Counted from the first letter of the stretch, positions 23,144 through 38,480 are shown. The stretch is 64,000 nt of DNA from Plantago ovata (GCA_028274465.1 CM051457.1:33840160-33904159), one strand, 5' to 3'. Notes: a model not told the origin generated them from the sequence alone. Made by a program: numbers and translations.

Positions 23144-26100
23144 TCATGTTGGTTTAGGAGTTGTCCACTGCTGGGGCATTGGACCAATATCATATATGAC
23201 TTCTCTATGGCATGACCAGACAAGTTTTATGGCTTCTGGCGTCCCTATTCCCGCTCCTCTTGGATCTCCCGCGGGCCCAAACCTGTACATATAGTTAGCA
23301 ACTCAGTGTAACCTACCAGATAAGAAATTCAAAGAAGAATTCAAATGCACCATGCATACCAATGATTTTGCGGTGCTCCTGTTGTTCTCGCTCTCAATCC
23401 AGCATAGGTAGTTCCATTTACCGAATTACCAATCACTTCCTGCATATTTTGTATGAATGTATGTCAGTACAGTGTAATTTTTTTCTACCGCTATAAATTT
23501 TCCTACTTACAACTTAGCTAAAACCCTGCAATTCGCCCAAAGGCATGTCAAGTTTCGTAGAGCAGCTACAAAAATATGTCATTTGCCCCACAAAATCCTG
23601 GAACTAAAACCCATATACATTGAATAGCAAGTGTTTCACAGTTTTGCCCCATTATCAAAACTAAATTGCCTATATCAAGTTAAGTTAATACATTAAGATC
23701 ACCTAAACTCCTTTAATTCTCAGAAGTTGGCCCAAAATAATAGCCAAATAATCCCGGGAAACACTCAAATTCTAAAACGCAAACCATCAAATTTACAGAA
23801 TTGACAAAAATTCAACTCCCCACCACTTCTGAGTTCTGACCACCATACCTTAGAATGTTTACACAATTTGCCAAGAGGTTCAAGGTAATGTGCAAATTCA
23901 CAGACTTTACATTACCAAAACTTTTCTTCAAAGAAGTGACAAGCAAACAATTCTAAGTTTCTCTAAGAACGTATATAAGTAAACAATTTGAGTAATCTAT
24001 CTGTGCTGTACATACATACCTGACAGAGAAAATAATTTATAGAGGAGTGTGACTTACTTGAAGGAACAATGGGTCATTCGAAACTACTGCTGCTGTCAGA
24101 TGTGCATGCATTTTCTCAAGTGCACTCAATACCAATGGAAGTTGGTCGTGTTTGTATTCTGTGACAATCTGGAACAAAAGGAATGTGCAACAAAATTAAG
24201 AAGAAATTAAAAGCATACTGAGTGTTATACCATCTACACTTTCATCCCTTAAGCTTTGCAACTTGCACTTCCACTCTTAGATTTCGGATTTCTTGCAATT
24301 TGCTAAATCATTTATAATACAGAACATTATTTTGCTCTTATCAAAGAGACAATATGGGACTTTGGGCACGGGAGGACAACATAAGAAAGTTGATTAGATA
24401 AAGGGATAAATGTAATTACTGTAAACACTCTAACAAGTTTAAAAGATGAAGGGAGCAAATCATAAAGCCACGATGGTTACACTGCAAGTACAAAAGACCC
24501 AAAGCTTTCCCAAGAACATCATTTTTTAGGAGTTTTTACTAGCTGGAAAACCTATATAAGATGCTCAAAGTTCTACAGGTATATATACCTGGAATGGACC
24601 AAATATCTCCTTTGTCACCAACTCATAATTGTTCTCCTTCAAAATTTCTTCAAGCGGAACAAAGACAGCAGTAGGTTTAATGGCACCATATATTGAAGGA
24701 ATAGAATGATTGTCTAAAGCTTCACCACCAAATAACAGCTTTGATCCTTTTATCTCAAGCAATTTGTTCACGTGACCAAGCATTGCTTCCGTAGTGAACT
24801 GCAACACAACAGCACAAGTCAGAGATGCTCATTCTAAAGCTTCTTGAGAAAAGGCACCAAATCTAGATACTGGAAAGAGGAACATAAACATACTGAGATA
24901 CAAAAAATAATATAAAAGCAAAACACATATCTGGGATATTACAGGGACACATCATGAAATTTTCTTCTCTTATTAAAATTTTGTTCAAATAGCATTATAT
25001 CATTCTAACAGGCCACAATGGTGTGATGGGAGAGAAATCACAACTAAGGTTCTATCTCTCTCCCAAAAGTGATAATACACCACTATTCCAAAAGGTGGAA
25101 CAAGATGTTTCAAATCTAAAAAATAGCAAGCATGTCTTTTTGCTCGATCATGCACTCATATCAGGCAAGATATCATTTAAGACTTCAATATATGTAAGTA
25201 AAAAATATTGTTTTATGAGCACCTAACAGGTACTGCTAGATCATGGTGCTCGACAGCTTCAAAAACTACAGTCATCTTTTTACTCCAGTATTATGCTTGA
25301 GGAACTTTAATCAGAGATTTTCTAAGATTCAATTGAATGCATTTAAAAAAAGAAAAGAAAAATCTAACTCAAACATGCTATTTCTTTGGAGGCAACGAGG
25401 TTAACAAAAAATGGAAAAGCAAGTGGAGGGAGGGGGACTACCGTTAGCACAGGACCAATTGTCAAATCATCCATCTTTCTTCTGGCAGCAAGATCAGTCA
25501 ATTTTTGCATGAGTGATGTTCGCGACCAGTTCTGCAGTAGGATAAATTGTGAGGCCACAAAATGACTTCACGTGAAGATAACAGTGTTTGCATTCAACGA
25601 ATGGAGGATAAGAAAGGATGAAAAATCAATTTATCAAATACTCAATCAGAAGAAAGAAACAATACTGCAGAACTTACTTCATGCATGAATAGCATTGATT
25701 GAGCTGAGCACTTTTGACCACTACATGCGTACGCATCTTGATCACAGACCCATGCAACATAATCCTCCTGTCAAAAGAAAAAGAATTAATCATACAACAA
25801 CCACCTTGAAATTGGTAACCTCAAGACAAAATTTCTTTACAAAGGTTAATCAGAAGAATTTATTAGTGATACGAATATAAAAACAAAGGGAAATTATAGA
25901 CCCCCGCTCCTCTTTCCCCTCCCCAGGTAAAAGAGATTAACATATAAACCAGGAAAGCCCATTAAACCTCACTAAATTTCATTACAAGCACCTTATATTG
26001 GTCACTAGACAAAAGTCTTTAGAGCATCCACACCGAATTTTCCCACAAAAATCATGTTAGTACACTTTGGTCCTTTTGGTAACCTTTATCATTGCTCTCC

Positions 26101-29100
26101 AACACGAAAGACTTTGAATCAAACCGAAATCTGCTAAAGAGACTCACCCCACAATAAACTAAAAATGACCACGAGAGAATCTTATTGGACCATGGAACTT
26201 CTTAAACTAGTAGTATTGAGTGCAATCCTAAGACTGAATTTCGTTTACCATAGAGAGTTAACGAGAGAGTCAATCTGTTTCTCGACATGCACTTGCTATT
26301 TCTCACTATTGATGATATGAGAGAGAATCTAATTAACCATATTAAAAAAAATTCCCTTTGGATTTTCTGAATTGTTTGGAAGTGTATTAACAGAAATAAA
26401 TCAAGACAAAATTCACTAGATGTTATAGGTATTTGGTTAATTGTTACACACCTCTGCAACATCAGGCCCAAGAATCTTCCAGTCAAACCCAGCATCTTCC
26501 AGTTTGATACGACCCTTCAGGTCAACAGCCAGTTTATCTGCTACTCTTGAACTTCCAGTAAAGAGAGTCATCCGCGGGTTTGCCTACATAGAATTTGGCA
26601 ACAGAAAATTAGTGCAAAATAATTTTCAATCTTCGGACGTTTTCATAAGACACTTTTCAAAGAATATCACTGCGGAAATGCTATAATAAGACAAACAACT
26701 TAATCTTGGTATTAATATAAACATTCAATGTGTGATCAAATATTTCAGCTTTCTATTAGAAATCCATAAAATGCAAAAATAATTATTTTGAACCCAGGAA
26801 GATAAAGATGAAAATCTGCATTTTTGCTGCATCAAGTAATACACTGTATATCATTGATGGTATCTATATCACAAAAGTATCCATTCATGCACAAGCACAA
26901 ACATGAGAATATATACCCACCCACATCGGCTAAAAACCTCAACAAAAAGTAACATTGTTGCTGAAATAGGCGCATCTCTAAGATCTCAATCAATTGTGGA
27001 AGCGAAAGCACATTTGTGCCAGAGCTTAAGTAATAGATTTATTTGAATCATGACACCAAATGAAGCCCGGGGAAGAAAATAATGCAGACAAAGGAAAATA
27101 TGTGGTCTAACAATTTTCTGTAGTAACTAAAAAGACAGGATTTAGTGGGCTTCTCAGAACATGATAAAATGTGATGAACTGAGAGGGGCACCAAGAAATA
27201 TAATAATTGAGGTGCAGAGATATGTGATTACACCACTCGGGTGACCCATCCTATCACCACAGAGGAAATACTAAAGATCAGAAACTCCTGCAGGGCTATA
27301 TCAAATCCAAAATATATTGGTCATCTTAAATGACACCAAATTCCTGATGTTGCTACAGTTGCATCAGGGTATCTGTAATAAATTATTAATTCTAGTTCAA
27401 AAGAAGATTAAGTTAAATATAAACATATTTTTCTAGTATACAAAATTTTAGGGTTCTATCACTTCATCACTGTCTAATTCGACAAAGAAAAGAAATTATG
27501 AAAGCTGATCAGTTGATGGTATGATTACCATCAACAGTATTACATTGAGATGAGGACAATAGAAAATGAGAACATAAAGGAATCATGAAACCCTCAACTT
27601 CTTATCCTAGCATATGAAGAACTAACCTCCATGAGCAGTTTGTTCATCGTTATCCCATCAGAATTGATGAAATCAACATCTTGTATGGGCAACCCACAAT
27701 CATGGAGAAGCCGCAGCATTTGTTCCATAACAATGCAGACCTATTGAAAACATAAATACTATTGTTAATGGCTATCCTAAAAGCTGTATCAAATAAAAAA
27801 TAAAAAATGATGAAAGAAAACAACAAAATCCATAATTATTTCATTAGCAATCAGAGAAACAAGAACTCCACTTCAAAAACCAGGCACATGCATTCAAATA
27901 GAACCAAGATTTATCAGAAAAATATATAAAAAGGTCTATGATGGCTATTTCAAGCTGAATTACATCATTACGCAGGGAAATGTACACGCACATGAAAGAT
28001 AAATAACGATAGTATAAGCAAGCAAAAGGTATAACTGTTCCATCATTATCAAAGAAACAAGACAACTTCGATCTAAAACCAGGCATGCAACAAAAATCTG
28101 CGATTTCATTTCTACCCAGAAAAACATAGTATTTGAATGGCTTTGTGAAAGACTCAAAGCTGTATCATATTCTGTTATGATGAAATTAATTGATAAATAA
28201 GAGAAAGAAAATTGTTGATTGTTTTCTTTTATCAGTGCTAAGGGAAGCAAGATGAACTTCAATTTAAACCCAGGCACATGTAAGAAAAAAGAACCATCAA
28301 GTATCTGATGGTCTCCTTTACCTAAGAACAGGAGAAACATTGATAAAATTAAACATCCTGAGAAATTTTTGAAAGCTTACTTTACTATCAACTTTGAGAA
28401 GTGGTTTGTTCCCCATATAGAGTGCCCCCATAAGTTGAAGAAGTGGAATCTCTAAAGGAAAGTTGAAAGGGGTAATAACTACAACCTGCAACAATACCAA
28501 ACTTTTAGCTGCCAGCAAATGAAACGGGTGTCTAGTTGCCAGCATAAGATAATAGTATAACAAAGAATAATTGGAATATGTTTCCCAAACATAGGCCTCC
28601 AATGGTTATACATAGTTATATGCAAGAGAAGCAATGTAAAATGAGTAAAATTGTTCTTCATCTATTCTCTACAGAACATAATCCCTAGCAGTCAAGAGCT
28701 TGACTATATCCTGGAACTTGTTAGAACAATCACCCATCCAGCCCCATTAGAACTCTCTGGAATCATTACCATTCACATACAACCACCACCATATTCAGCA
28801 ACGCTTAAGAAATTCCCCTTTAAATTCAAGCAACTCCGGGTCAAAAAGCTTTGAGATAACTGATTGCATTTTTCTGAAAACTCTGTATTCAGATTGAAGG
28901 ACAACAACCTTCCAACATATTTACCATGATGAACACCACAATGAGCCATACTTCCCCATGAAAATGACAATGGTAGTCTTCAAACTATATTTAGTAAACT
29001 TGAAAACCTGTCTCAGAGATCTCTAGCAAATTTTCGATCAAATTAAGAATCTATCTGTTGGAGAGTTCCATTCCAGAGAATGGAATTAAAAGACTAAATA

Positions 29101-31202
29101 TAGCTAAAACAGAAGAACTGCCGAGGGAGATGATTCTGTCTGGAGAGAAAATACATTCAAAGCAGTTAGGTAAAACAATATTTCTTTTCCCAGAGAAGAG
29201 TCTTCAAGAATAAGGATAGGGTTGCCAGAACCGTACTCACAACAAGGGGTCCTCAGAGAAAATCTCCTCTCCTCCAATTCTATTAAGCAATACAATATTA
29301 TTATTATTATCTTTTAAGGCGGGAAACAGTTGCTCTGATTGTACAGAAAACACTGGTGTGTTTATAGAGACTGCAAGATGCAGGCACAACTATGGTGCTT
29401 CCATGCACAAACACAACCACAGAGGCTGAGTATTTCATTTAATTGTTTTATTTGGTGTTTATAAATATTAACTTACCGGACCATAAGGCCACCTGAAACC
29501 ATGGCTCTGCTGACCGAGATGATTTCCAGGCACTGCGAATGACCTAGCCAGGAAGCGAACCTGAAAGATGAATTGAGATAGAGTCACTTGCATACTTAAA
29601 GTATGAAGAGAAAATGTCTTCAGGTAAATATCTCTCAGATATACAAGTTTTGAGTAAGACTCATCTTAGACACCTACGTTACCCATTGATTGGGACATTT
29701 AAAAATAGAGTGTGAAACAAGCATGTCTTTTGGCTCAAATTGGACAGTAAGTGAAATTAGTCAGTGAAAACACATTTGCTACAGTTAATTACTTAATTAG
29801 AGCACACATATAGGTACAACAAGAACCAAACCTTAGTTATTAAGAATCAGTATGCAACCGGCAGTATGTATAATCACCTCTTACTCTATTACAGTTTTAC
29901 CTGATCACCACAGAAATTTTCCAAAAATTTCTGAGTTACATAAACTTCACCAAGAGCCTGTTGGTAACTTTTTGGAGCCACTCTTTGTATCAACCTGGCA
30001 AAGAAATCAGATACCTAGGCGAACACGAATAAAAACCCTCAAATACAGAAAAACAATTTCAAAATTAGCAAGTCCAAGTTAGCCAGCATATAAGTAGTTT
30101 ACCTCGGGCAAAGAAAGCTTGTGGGCTGCTTTTGTTGTTACATCACCAAGCATTAGGTACCTGAGACATGAATTTCTATCATACCTTGCAACTATATAAT
30201 GTCAAGTGCATTATGGTAAGAAATTGAGTGCCAAATGGTAAAGAATCAACTAGAACCCACACAAAGGTGAATACAGAAAATATAGTGCCACAGACATAAG
30301 ATGAAAGCTCAATAACCAAATAGGATCAGAAAAACAATTCAAACCTTTCTGGTGCCTTAAACGGATTGTGCAACCCATGCTTGGGGCACTGTGCCAAGCT
30401 CTCCACGAAAGGCTGCAAAAAGTGTAAACATTGAGGACTTTGCAAGGTAAAATTATTCTACTTGCTCTACTTGCTTATTTGAGGCCAAATAATCAAAAGG
30501 TTCAAAACATAAAATGTATAGTAGTAGCTCGGGACTTACCTTTATTCCCTTCTCATCAACTTCGGCAACTTTTATAAACGATTCACCATTTAAAGGATCA
30601 ACAATGGTATTCCATCTAGAAGACGGTGTCCAATTACCCTGCACTAAAGATGATACATGCCACATGATTCACACACATCCACCATTATAAAACAAGTAGA
30701 AAACCAACAGTATTTTGTACAGTTGCTCGAAATGATTACTCGTACCTAAATTCAGCACTTCAGCAGGCTGTGAACCTGATAATTCCTCGACTTTGACAGT
30801 TGCAAAAGCTAGGGAATGATTTAATCTGCATTCAAATGCATAAATAAATTTTACTATGCATAATCCAAATAGTAAAAATATTAGTAGTATTGAGAAATCA
30901 GAATTATCAAACAGTTTTGCCAGTGCATTTCACAGTATGACTACTCTATGAGGAACAATGATCAAACAATAGATTAGATGTGGAAGCTCAAAAAGGAATT
31001 AATAAGTAATAACTAATGAATCGTATATATGAATGATCAAATCAATCAAATCAAAAGCAATAATCTGATCGCAAATTTGACAGCCTCATATCATACATAA
31101 ATTGGTAAAAAAGGAGAGATACCTGGAAAAGTGAAGGCAGTTGAGAAGAGCATGTTGGGGGTTTTTGTTTCGGAAATGTCTGAGAGCCAATAAGCCATTC
31201 AT
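23144..31202 (-). CDS. P5CDH: Delta-1-pyrroline-5-carboxylate dehydrogenase, mitochondrial (ALDH12A1)
   Basis: Sixteen exons close in frame to 552 residues: 31202-31123, 30825-30746, 30643-30540, 30412-30345, 30160-30103, 30014-29901, 29560-29477, 28485-28381, 27740-27627, 26583-26452, 25767-25678, 25531-25442, 24798-24589, 24168-24058, 23439-23360 and 23282-23144. It catalyses the second step of proline breakdown, P5C/glutamate semialdehyde to glutamate with NAD+, in the mitochondrial matrix. The N terminus (MNGLLALRHFRNKNPQ) has Arg and Lys but no acidic residues, as in a mitochondrial presequence. The catalytic Cys lies in CSGQKCS (Cys333) and the general-base Glu in KLEDAGFDWK (Glu298), the family variant of ELGG. 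TPFNFPLEIPLLQLMGALYM and FGPAGDPRGAGIGTPEAIKL are ALDH12 hallmarks. Length equals the family norm (about 556). An ATG in another frame at 31198 is ignored because it does not join exon 2. Confidence 0.96.
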
Positions 31203-32579
31203 GACTAATCAATCTGATTCTAAGAGAAGTGAAGTGGAAACTGGGAGGGTACGTACGAAAATTTGCAAGTTAGGAATGTGAATATGTGATGATGAGATTT
31301 ATGAGTGTATGGGGAAGATTTGCAGGGTGATTGGTTTGAGTATGGGTTTGTAGTACTGCATTAGTATTATTTGTTTTCTGTTTTTGGAGTGATGATGAAG
31401 ACTGACAGTTCACAGTCCACAGTTCCCGATAGATCGCTTCAATTAGTAAAGCAGTTAAACTATTTAATCACCGGGTTAATTTCCGGGAATATAGAGCTAA
31501 GGCTCGGCTCACACCATTGGTCCATGAATTACCCCATTTAGTTTTAGTTTCGTTGACATTTAGAATATATATTTTTTTTCATTGGGAACTAATTTTAAAA
31601 ATATATTTAAAATTATATTATAAAAGTTTATTTATTATAGTTTATAAATTATTTTTAAGTAGGACAAACATAAGATTTTATTTATAAAAAAACATAGGGT
31701 GATCATTTACTTATAAAATAAAAATAACAATAGACACACAAATATAATAGTTATTATTAAGAACACATATCGTCTATATTTAACCGTGTAAATATTATCT
31801 TAATATGGGTGATTTCTTATGTAAATATAATTCATTATTTTTAACCAAAATGCATTTTTTGAATTTATAAAAATGTTAATGTTCCTCAATAAAAACCCCA
31901 ATGGTGTTTCTCCGTTTATATTAGAGAGGTACACAAATTAAAAATTAATTTACCCCGTGGCCAAAATACATTTTAGGTAAAGAGCTTTATTGGAAAATGA
32001 TGATATTGTTTTGAGTGGCTCTAGAAACAAAATATACATACAACAACTGATATCATATTTTTCATGATACAACATTTTAATAGACGTAAATGGCGGTAAA
32101 GTATGTGATTAAGGCTCTGCTCTTTTCGTTTAAAAAATGATTATTTTAAGTCTAGTTCAGATCAAGTTCAGATGCATTAAGTTCAGTTCAATTCAAATTT
32201 GCTTAATAGTATTTTATACTACAAATAAGTTCACTTTAGTTCAGTTCAGTTTCATTCAGTTCAATTCAGTTGAGACGAAGAGAACAGATCTGGAAGGAAA
32301 AAAAAACAAAATTTTTATACATAAAAGCGTACCCTCTCATTACACGAGTATAAACTGTATAATGATTTCACCGTGAACATAATCATTCCTACCTCAAAAT
32401 TGAGCTAAGACTTATCAAACAATGAGAAGTACTTCTAACAAGGTTATAATTACAACACTTTCACACTTAAATAGAATATTCTTACATAGGCATGTATAAA
32501 TATATGAGGTGATTCTGGATATTCACAAATCACAAATGGTTGCATGTATAGTGCTTTCTACTCAAAAAAATCTGTGGAA
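31203..32579. other. P5CDH upstream region and spacer
   Basis: About 1.4 kb between the P5CDH start and the ABCA2 stop. Includes a degenerate GTTCAGTTCA-rich stretch at about 32150-32275. No gene seen. Confidence 0.6.
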
Positions 32580-35500
32580 TCATTGTGTATTTGTATGAGT
32601 AATTTGTGAAGAATCTATAACAAAACCTCGAATCTGCCTTCGCCTCCGTAGAATATTTCCAGAAGTTACAGTAGAAGTAGCTCCTACCTGTACATTAGGG
32701 GGTACAGGGATAGGCTCCGAGTTACCAGAAATGCAGAGTGATCCTGAATCATCTTGTTGCCAGTACACTTCTACCATGCTTCCACTTGGGTGTTCTGCTG
32801 TTTCACTACCAGGAATGGCTATGAACCTTGCCCCTACAGGTATCTGCAAAAGAGAAGGCCAAAATAATATTTCAGTACCTTCTAGCAAGGATGGCTTATA
32901 TTTACAAGAGTATATACATAACACACGATACACATACGAATGCTCCAAGAATGCACATGAAAAATCAGAACATTGTCACATAAACATATGAGAATTTGAC
33001 TACACTTGAATGCAAAAGTTCAGCAAGTAAATTGCATGTATTGAGGTACTAATGTAGTGCGTATCATTCTTAAGACACGTCTATAAATTTGAGCATTTGA
33101 AGCCTTCTTATGACACATAGTCAGTGCACAAAGTATCATCTCGCTAATGTATTAGGGCAATTACACTTACCTGAAGAGAAACTCCAGAGTTGAGATTAAG
33201 AGTAGCAAAGGCTTCTTCAGCTGCAGCAGTTTCCAACTCTGCATCTCTTGCAATATTCAGAAAAACTTCTTCAAGTGTTGTGAGACCAAGCTGGATGTCA
33301 GCGATACTAAATTCTTCTTGCCTATCTTGGAGCTCCGAGAAGAAGTCCTAAATTTAGATAAATCATCAACTAATCAACTAATGTGACAGTTATTCTCAGA
33401 TGAGACATGATCAGATTTTTTTATCACGAAAGCTACGTACTCAGGATGGTTTATTATTCTGTAAATCATTTGTGTAAGTATTAGGGTTGGTCTAAATGGT
33501 AATATGATCAGACCTTAAAGAAGGAAAAAACAAAGGAGAGAGAAGATAATCATTAAACGAATTTGAATGTGTGTGCGGGGTGGTGAAAATGATCCGTCTT
33601 CTTATATAAATTAGGGTATGATAAGCGCCGCACTTCATTTTACCCTTTGGATATTGTCAAGACTTTTGGCACTTCACAGTACTGCTCGTATGTTCATCGA
33701 CCAAAAATACATGAATAGGAAGTTAAACGAGAAACTTCTATAAGTTTGATGGAAAAAAGTTTCAGTCCAGCATACCTTCAACAACTTCTCCTTTACATGG
33801 GGGATAACAAAGGTCAGAAAGCTCTTGTTCTCCTCTTTAGGTGTAACATCTAAATGCTGAAATAAATATAAGATATTATCCTATATTAGTCCTGGTCTCC
33901 TGGAAATCTTGAAGACTAGAAGAACAATCATAGACTGACTTACAGAGTTGAAGAAGTGCTTCACAGCTTCATGATGAGACGTACTAGAAGAATCGTCTTT
34001 ATTTTGGTTTCCATTACGGTCACCTGAGAAGCTTATGGTTGCAACAAAACCTGTTCCAAACCGTGATTTCAGTCTTATAGAAGTTCCAATGCAGCGAAGT
34101 CTACCCTTTGCCATAATCCCAATTCTATCACTCAAGATGTCAGCTTCTTCCATTGAATGTGTAGTTAAAATAATAGCACGGCCTTTTTTAGCATCCTCAA
34201 TGACATCCCAGACGTGTCTCCGAGTAATTGGATCCATACCAGTTGTCTGTTAATAGAAATTAGCTTTATTTTCATATCTACTTAAAACGGAAACTAACTC
34301 AAACGTAAAATTTCAACAAGTTAAATAAGCTTTCTCTGTACCCACCGGTTCATCCATAATAACCAGTTTTGGTTCACCAATTAGTGAAATTGCAACACTG
34401 AGCCGTCGTCTCATTCCCCCACTGTAGCTGCTTGCTCGCATTTTTGCTGACTCACTAAGTTTAACTTCAGCCAATAATTGCTGCACAACCTGGTGATTAA
34501 AGGAAACAACTCAGCACTACATTGAATATGTCAACTGGGTAAAAATGAAGGACAGGCTACTGATTTGCAAACATCATAAACCAATTGAGATCAAGATATT
34601 TCTGTCAAGTGATTTTAAGAAAAAAATATTTATGTGGATGCAGAAGTTTATATTATTGCGATACTTACTGACTCAATCAAAGATGAGGGAAGGCCTTTGA
34701 TACTGGCAAAGAGATAAAGGTGTTCTTGACCAGACAGAGCATCCCAAAGCACATCAAACTGCAACAATAGCATGAGGGATTCTGTTATCAGCTGCATTGC
34801 AGTCAGAATAGTTACAGTACGTAATATGCCACTTTCATTTATGTCACATTCAAGATATTCTCGAGATTTAACCTTGAAAGTTTAATTGACGAGAAAGAGA
34901 TGCCTAAAACTTTGCAAGACATAGTAAATTGGACATGTAATTAAAACTCAATTGTCCAAGGAGAAGAGCAGAAAAATATAAAAAATAATAATAATAATAA
35001 AGAAGGAGAATAGTCTACCTAGAGATTCAAAAGGAAATCAAAAAAGGAAAAAAAAAAAAAAGTAAACTGCAGAAAGGATATTTACTTGTGGACAAACTCC
35101 TATCATCCTGCGTATGTTTGACATTCCGGTAGAATTTCTGATAGAGTGACCATATATCAATGCTGTTCATAGATGTTTGATAACAAAACAGAATTAGTCT
35201 TCATTACACCACTCCACTGGGAAACTCAATAAACAAAAACATCTCTTACCATCTCCTCCAGTGACTGGCGTTACCCCGGTCAAACAATTTATAGCAGTAG
35301 TCTTCCCTGCACCATTAGGTCCCAGCAGGCAAAATAACTGATCTTTGGGGAAGTTCATCCACAAACCCTGCAGAAACATTACTCCATATATAAAGTGTAT
35401 ACAGCAATCATTATACAAACATGGACTCACTATGATTTGAGGGAAAAATATGATCCCAGATGTTGCTTCACTTATTAAGGACCATTCAGAAAATAACAAA

Positions 35501-38480
35501 CTAGGCATCCTTGAGCATGATTGCCACTTAAATTTGATGATTAGTTACTCCTTTTTAGTATCGTAGCATTGGTTAAAATATCAATCTATTGCAAAATCTG
35601 GTTCGCCATATTATATGCGACTTTACTGATGCACTTATGGATTTTCAACTTGCATCTAATTGGGAATTTATCCACATGCCCATTTGCAGAAAACTATGGT
35701 ATGGGTGACATATAATGTCACAGCTTGAAAGTTTAGTTGGGCTTCAATAATTTGATTACAATTGTAATATTTGTATCTTGCTTCTCCATACGGAATGAGC
35801 TATCGTGCATAATAAAGCTACTCTTTAAAAAATAATGAACTCCAAATTAAATTGACCTTCAGTGCATGATAAGGTGAGGTCCTCTTGCAGTTGCAGCATC
35901 CAATGTTCCTTGTTCCAGCATAGATTTTTACAAGACCACGTACTTGAACAGCAATATCTGAATCCATGGAGCCCTCCGCGGATTGCTGTTTCACTATATT
36001 TTCCTCTTCAAGGACATCCTCGTCATCAGGAACAATGCTTTCTGAAGGTGGAACTGACCCTGTGCAGCTGCAAATGCTTCCTTCTGAAATAGATAGATAC
36101 AACAAGCTTATGGTTTCTACAATGTAAGGGAAAAGAACACACCAAAATAAACATAACTACCTTCCACTTTGTTTCCACCTTTCCCAGTCCAGTACCCAGG
36201 ATTCAGAAAGTAGAACAGTGGTTTTCTCACGCCAGATTTATTTGGGATGATGTTATCGAAGTATATAGCAAAAATGAACCACAAAACGGAAGTTGTCACG
36301 AGCCATATGTAGATCTCATTCTGGCACGAACAAAAGTCACAAACAGATTCAGTTTAGGACACCTAAGAACTAAATGCATACAAGTCACTGAAATACTATT
36401 TGTACAGCAATATAGAGAAAAGGCATTTACAAGCTTCAGTTGTCAGACTAACCATTGTTATGACACACTCTGTGTCATTTGGTGCACATTCAGCCCTCCT
36501 TTCCCAGCTGATACCAGGATCTTGAGAAGTTTCAGTAGCACGAGAAAGTAAAACCAGACCCTGCGCAAGAAGATTTGGGGGAAAGAGCGACCATATAGCT
36601 CGGTATGCATCAGAATAGCTCTCACTATAAGGAAATCCGAATCCCGTCACAAGCTGAAATGGAAAGAAAACTCCTTGATGATTATACACAATTTGACATA
36701 GTATTAAGAGGAAATCATTTCATAAGAGACTTACCTGAGTCATGAAACCAATTATGAAGATGAAATAACCAACATTACTGGATGATGAAGACTTAGTAAT
36801 AAAGGCGGACAGCATAAAGGCGAAAGTTGTCTGGCATAAGTAAATAGCAATATATCAATCATCATAATCATTATATAGATTCTGGAAATGCAATCAACAA
36901 TAAATTAAACCCCTCCAAAGTGTTGATGCAAAAGGGTGCTTACTGCTTACCATATTCAACTGGAACAAGAAGAATAAAAGGAATACAACCGCAAAGCTAT
37001 TTTGCAAGAAGAAATCAAACTGGAACATCATCCCAAAAAGAACTGTTAAAAGAGCAGAAATAAATGTTGTGGCTCCTTCCCACGTGAACCATGACAACCA
37101 GTATGCAGTATCATAAAGACCCATAATCATCATACCCTGTCAACAGCATGGATGGAGAACAGGTTCAGGATTCTTCCCAAACTCCGGATTAAAAAAAAAA
37201 AAAAAGCATGTTATATCAGCTCATACCTGGCGAAGGTTTAGTTCTTTTTCTGTTATCAAAGAACTTATTTGAAAGACAAAAGCAAACATAGCAATGGCCA
37301 GGAAAAAGGTCGGTCCAACAAGTTGCACAGCAGAAAAAATTTCAGTTTGCGGGTGGGCAAATTCCTTAAGCGCAACAACCCAGCTAAAGTTGGCATCTGG
37401 GCATGAAGTTTAAACTTAGTCATGAAAACATAGTATTATGACATATTTCCACAAGTACTTTGTATATATCATACCTCCAAGTAATGTTCTTGCGATTTCA
37501 CGCTCTGCAGCAAGTTGAAGGGGAATTTGAAACTTAAAAGTTGGGTCTTCAAATATCCCTCGCCTAGCTAGTGGAGTAGAATTAGTCTGTAAACCATAGC
37601 TGATTATAGTTGCATTTCTGTCCACGAAATGTAAAGCTCCAGGGCAACGCATAGGATTGATGGCAAGCCAGTCATCCACTTCGTCTGGTGTTCTGAATGA
37701 TTGCACCTGCTCAGGCATGCAATATTTATTATCTTGGTCATTCAGAAAATTTTCTCGGCACACAGATTAAATTCTTCTCATTATTGTTTAGAGGCTCAGA
37801 AGTTACCCACTACCATCACACATTTGAAGAGGAGCTACAGTCACATGTTTACTTAGATATAATTAAACCGGTTAGTTTTGACTCAACTGGAACTAAGATG
37901 TTTTTTAAACAAATTAAATAATAACGATTCCTCCGGAAACTTTATAGTTTTACACTTTATTTTTGTTTATTTTTCATTTTACCCCTCCTATATTAATTCC
38001 ACTAATCACTATGATCCTTGCAATTACGCCCTCCAACTATTCGACAAAATGTCACAGAGAAAATAACGAATAAATTATCAAACAGGAAACCTAAATGGAG
38101 TTTCAAATCACCTTTTCATCAGGAATAGACCTTCCAGGATTATTCTCCCTAATCCTCCTCACAATCTCCACAATTCTGGCACTGTCATTTCCGCTCCACA
38201 AAAAGTCAAAGCACGGCAATCTGGTATAGTACTTGTCCTCGCACGGAGGAATCGGTGGCGCCACCAGAGCCTCCGGATCTGTAACATCGTTAAAGGAAGA
38301 AGAGGTGGAGAATCGCGCCTCCACAGCTTCCTGAATGCAGAAAATCAGGAAAATGAAGAAGAGAGAAGCGAAGAGCTGGAGAAAAGTGGCACGCTTGTTT
38401 CGCCATGCGAGAATGAGGTTTTTGTAGAGTAGTGCTTTGTATTGCTGTAGTAAGAGAGGAAATCCTCTCTGTAACTCCAT
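32580..38480 (-). CDS. ABCA2: ABC transporter A family member 2-like (half-size)
   Basis: Sixteen exons close in frame to 964 residues: 38480-38112, 37706-37475, 37396-37227, 37136-36951, 36830-36735, 36653-36453, 36320-36161, 36083-35857, 35367-35250, 35162-35086, 34758-34669, 34489-34346, 34246-33944, 33856-33776, 33347-33171 and 32843-32580. The N terminus has a basic segment (KNLILAWRNKRATF) followed by the first membrane helix (LFASLFFIFLIFCI), a large loop with PPIPPCED, and then a helix cluster (about residues 220-400). The single nucleotide-binding domain carries Walker A GPNGAGKTT (Lys569), signature SGGMRRRLS (665-673) and Walker B LVIMDEP (Asp688, Glu689). One TMD plus one NBD is the half-size ABCA layout, and sequence and length match Arabidopsis ABCA2 (ATH1). 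The substrate is unknown; lipid transport is inferred from the subfamily. Confidence 0.95.

Noticed and set aside
31196-31198. Alternative P5CDH start in another frame
   Set aside because: That frame does not join exon 2, whereas the ATG at 31202 does and gives a presequence-like N terminus.
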